Assembly: GCF_018343665.1 (NCBI RefSeq)
Contig: NZ_JAGYPM010000004.1
Coordinates: forward strand, 29,810-64,332
Reading direction: 5' to 3'
DNA length: 34,523 nt
Source: Cytobacillus citreus
GTDB taxonomy: Bacteria; Bacillota; Bacilli; Bacillales; Cytobacillaceae
A program made the position numbers and the translations under genes. Positions 33,743-34,523 of the stretch are shown here, piece by piece; the stretch's first letter is position 1, and the number at the start of each line of letters is the position of its first letter. The notes beneath the pieces were generated by a model that saw only the letters and a list, made by a program, of their open reading frames with translations, had not been told where the DNA came from and did no database searches.

Positions 33743-34223
33743 GGTAACCAAAGGCGACTATTGGTGCCCGCCACACGCGAAAAATGGTTCTCACGGTAAC
33801 CAAAGGCGACCATTGGTGCCCGCCACACGCGAAAAATGGTTCTCACGGTAACCAAAGGCGATCATTGGTGCCCGCCACACGCGAAAAATGGTTCGTACGG
33901 TAACCAAAGGCGATCATTGGTGCCCGTCATACGCGAAAAATGTTTCACACGGTAACCAAAGGCGACTAATGGTGCCCGCCACACGCGAAAAATGTTTCAC
34001 ACGGTATTCAAAGGCGACTAATGGTGCCCGCCACACGCGAAAAATGGTTCACACGGTAACCAAAGGCGACTAATGGTGCCCGCCACACGCGAAAAATGGT
34101 TCACACGGTAACCAAAGGCGACTAATGGTGCCCGCCATACGCGAAAAATGGTTCGTACGGTAACCAAAAGCGACTATTGGTGCCCGCCATACGCGAAAAA
34201 TGGTTCTCACTGTAACCAAAGGC
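33743..34223. repeat. 52-bp tandem repeat array (nine full units plus a partial tenth)
   Basis: Units begin GGTAACCAAAGGCGA at 33743, 33795, 33847, 33899, 33951, 34003, 34055, 34107 and 34159, each exactly 52 bp; a tenth starts at 34211 and is cut after 13 bases. Variable positions are few: the CTATT/CCATT/TCATT/CTAAT block and the end CTCAC/CGTAC/CACAC. 52 is not a multiple of three, so the short ORFs across it are not genes. There are no unique spacers, so this is not a CRISPR array. Unit GC is well above the surroundings. Confidence 0.95.
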
Positions 34224-34291
34224 AGTCAAGTCCATATTTGTGTGTAAAAATTGTATACAATGATTCGACTGTACTAAAAGAGTATTAGTCA

Positions 34292-34419
34292 AGTGAACTA
34301 TAATTATTTCGAATTTACATTGAGGGGCGGGCATGATATAAAGCCAGGCATATTAGATGCCTGGCTTTATATCATGCCCGCAGAGGCTCAATGTCAATTC
34401 GAAATTAGGCTATTTCACT
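34292..34419. other. 128-bp palindrome with a perfect 24-bp core stem
   Basis: Core arms 34327-34350 and 34358-34381 (GCGGGCATGATATAAAGCCA... and its exact complement) enclose the 7-base loop TATTAGA. Outer arms continue imperfectly (ATTTCGAATT-ACATTGAG, then AGTGAA) to 34292 and 34419. The core AAAGCCAGGCA/TGCCTGGCTTT would also work as a transcription terminator in either direction. Confidence 0.9.
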
Positions 34420-34444
34420 CTGTAAATGGTCAGTTATTACGCCT

Positions 34445-34522
34445 TTATTTTTTTAGATATGGAGATTTCTTATTGGTCCATTCTTCCTCAATCTCCATTA
34501 ATACGGCACCAATGATTCTAAT
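34445..34522 (-). CDS. IS256-family transposase, C-terminal fragment
   Basis: The last 25 codons before the stop at 34445 read IRIIGAVLMEIEEEW and then TNKKSPYLKK. R-h-I-G-A-h-L-M-x-h-x-x-E-W is the characteristic tail of mutator-type (IS256-family) transposases. The gene continues past the right edge of the window, so catalytic residues and integrity cannot be judged. Confidence 0.65.
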   Translation of the reverse strand: MRIIGAVLMEIEEEWTNKKSPYLKK

Positions 34523-34523
34523 T

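Larger units (their letters stand above)
34224..34523. mobile_element. End of a probable IS256-family insertion sequence (truncated by the window)
   Basis: Repeat identity stops at 34223 and is replaced by GTCAAGTCCATATTTGTGTG-TAAAA (34225-34245), which resembles the IS256 terminal repeat as I remember it (AAAGTCCGTATAATTGTGTAAAA). It is followed by the 3' end of a minus-strand transposase gene. The other end lies beyond the window. Confidence 0.55.

Noticed and set aside
33888..34073. 61-codon ORF in the tandem array
   Set aside because: The 52-bp period shifts frame at every unit, so the reading is a by-product of the repeat.
33743..34223. Possible CRISPR array
   Set aside because: The whole 52-bp unit is conserved with no unique spacers, and there are no cas genes nearby.

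Overview
The window looks like chromosome of a low-GC Bacillota of the family Bacillaceae (a Bacillus sensu lato relative). Reasons: strong AGGAGG-type ribosome binding sites with many TTG starts, U-rich intrinsic terminators, and proteins close to Bacillus subtilis RocA, GatCAB, PpaC, PlsY, DgkB, RlmCD and YueI. No rRNA, tRNA or CRISPR array was seen.

Layout. 1-6.5 kb: rocA, then single genes separated by long, partly decayed intergenic stretches (MaoC-like hydratase, sugar/sorbosone dehydrogenase-like protein, secreted cupredoxin, glutaredoxin-thioredoxin reductase fusion). 6.8-8.9 kb: isocitrate lyase aceA and a yueI-like gene. 8.9-12.6 kb: a 186-bp palindrome-ended repeat, then the gatCAB operon for Gln-tRNA(Gln) formation. 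12.6-16.6 kb: a membrane-anchored XRE regulator and an ABC export module in which a degenerate ABC-ATPase fused to a LytTR DNA-binding domain precedes a normal ABC ATPase and its permease; two direct repeats 21 bp apart lie in front of the transporter promoter. 16.8-20.4 kb: thioredoxin-like protein, nitronate monooxygenase, ppaC and plsY, with two intergenic repeat families. 20.5-24.7 kb: a structured repeat, a small membrane protein, a DMT-permease remnant, and an operon of ECF sigma factor, zinc-finger anti-sigma, a membrane protein with three internal repeats, and a LiaF-like membrane/beta protein. 24.8-28.7 kb: dagK, rlmCD and a ClC channel/transporter. 28.9-30.8 kb: a cyclase-family hydrolase followed by a decayed zone with an acyl-CoA synthetase remnant, a GC-rich hairpin segment and two more gene fragments. 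30.8-33.7 kb: a metallophosphatase divergent from a TetM/EF-G-like translational GTPase. 33.7-34.5 kb: nine exact-length 52-bp tandem repeats, ended by what looks like an IS256-family element whose transposase runs off the window.

How the genes relate: gatCAB, dagK and rlmCD are near neighbours in B. subtilis (known, from memory); here about 12 kb of regulatory, transport and lipid genes lie between gatB and dagK. Most likely to reward a second look are the ABC/LytTR fusion with its candidate operator, the ECF-sigma operon with the triplicated membrane protein, and the minisatellite/IS256/palindrome junction at the right edge. Accessory character is strongest at 2.0-4.3 kb, 28.7-30.8 kb and 33.7-34.5 kb.
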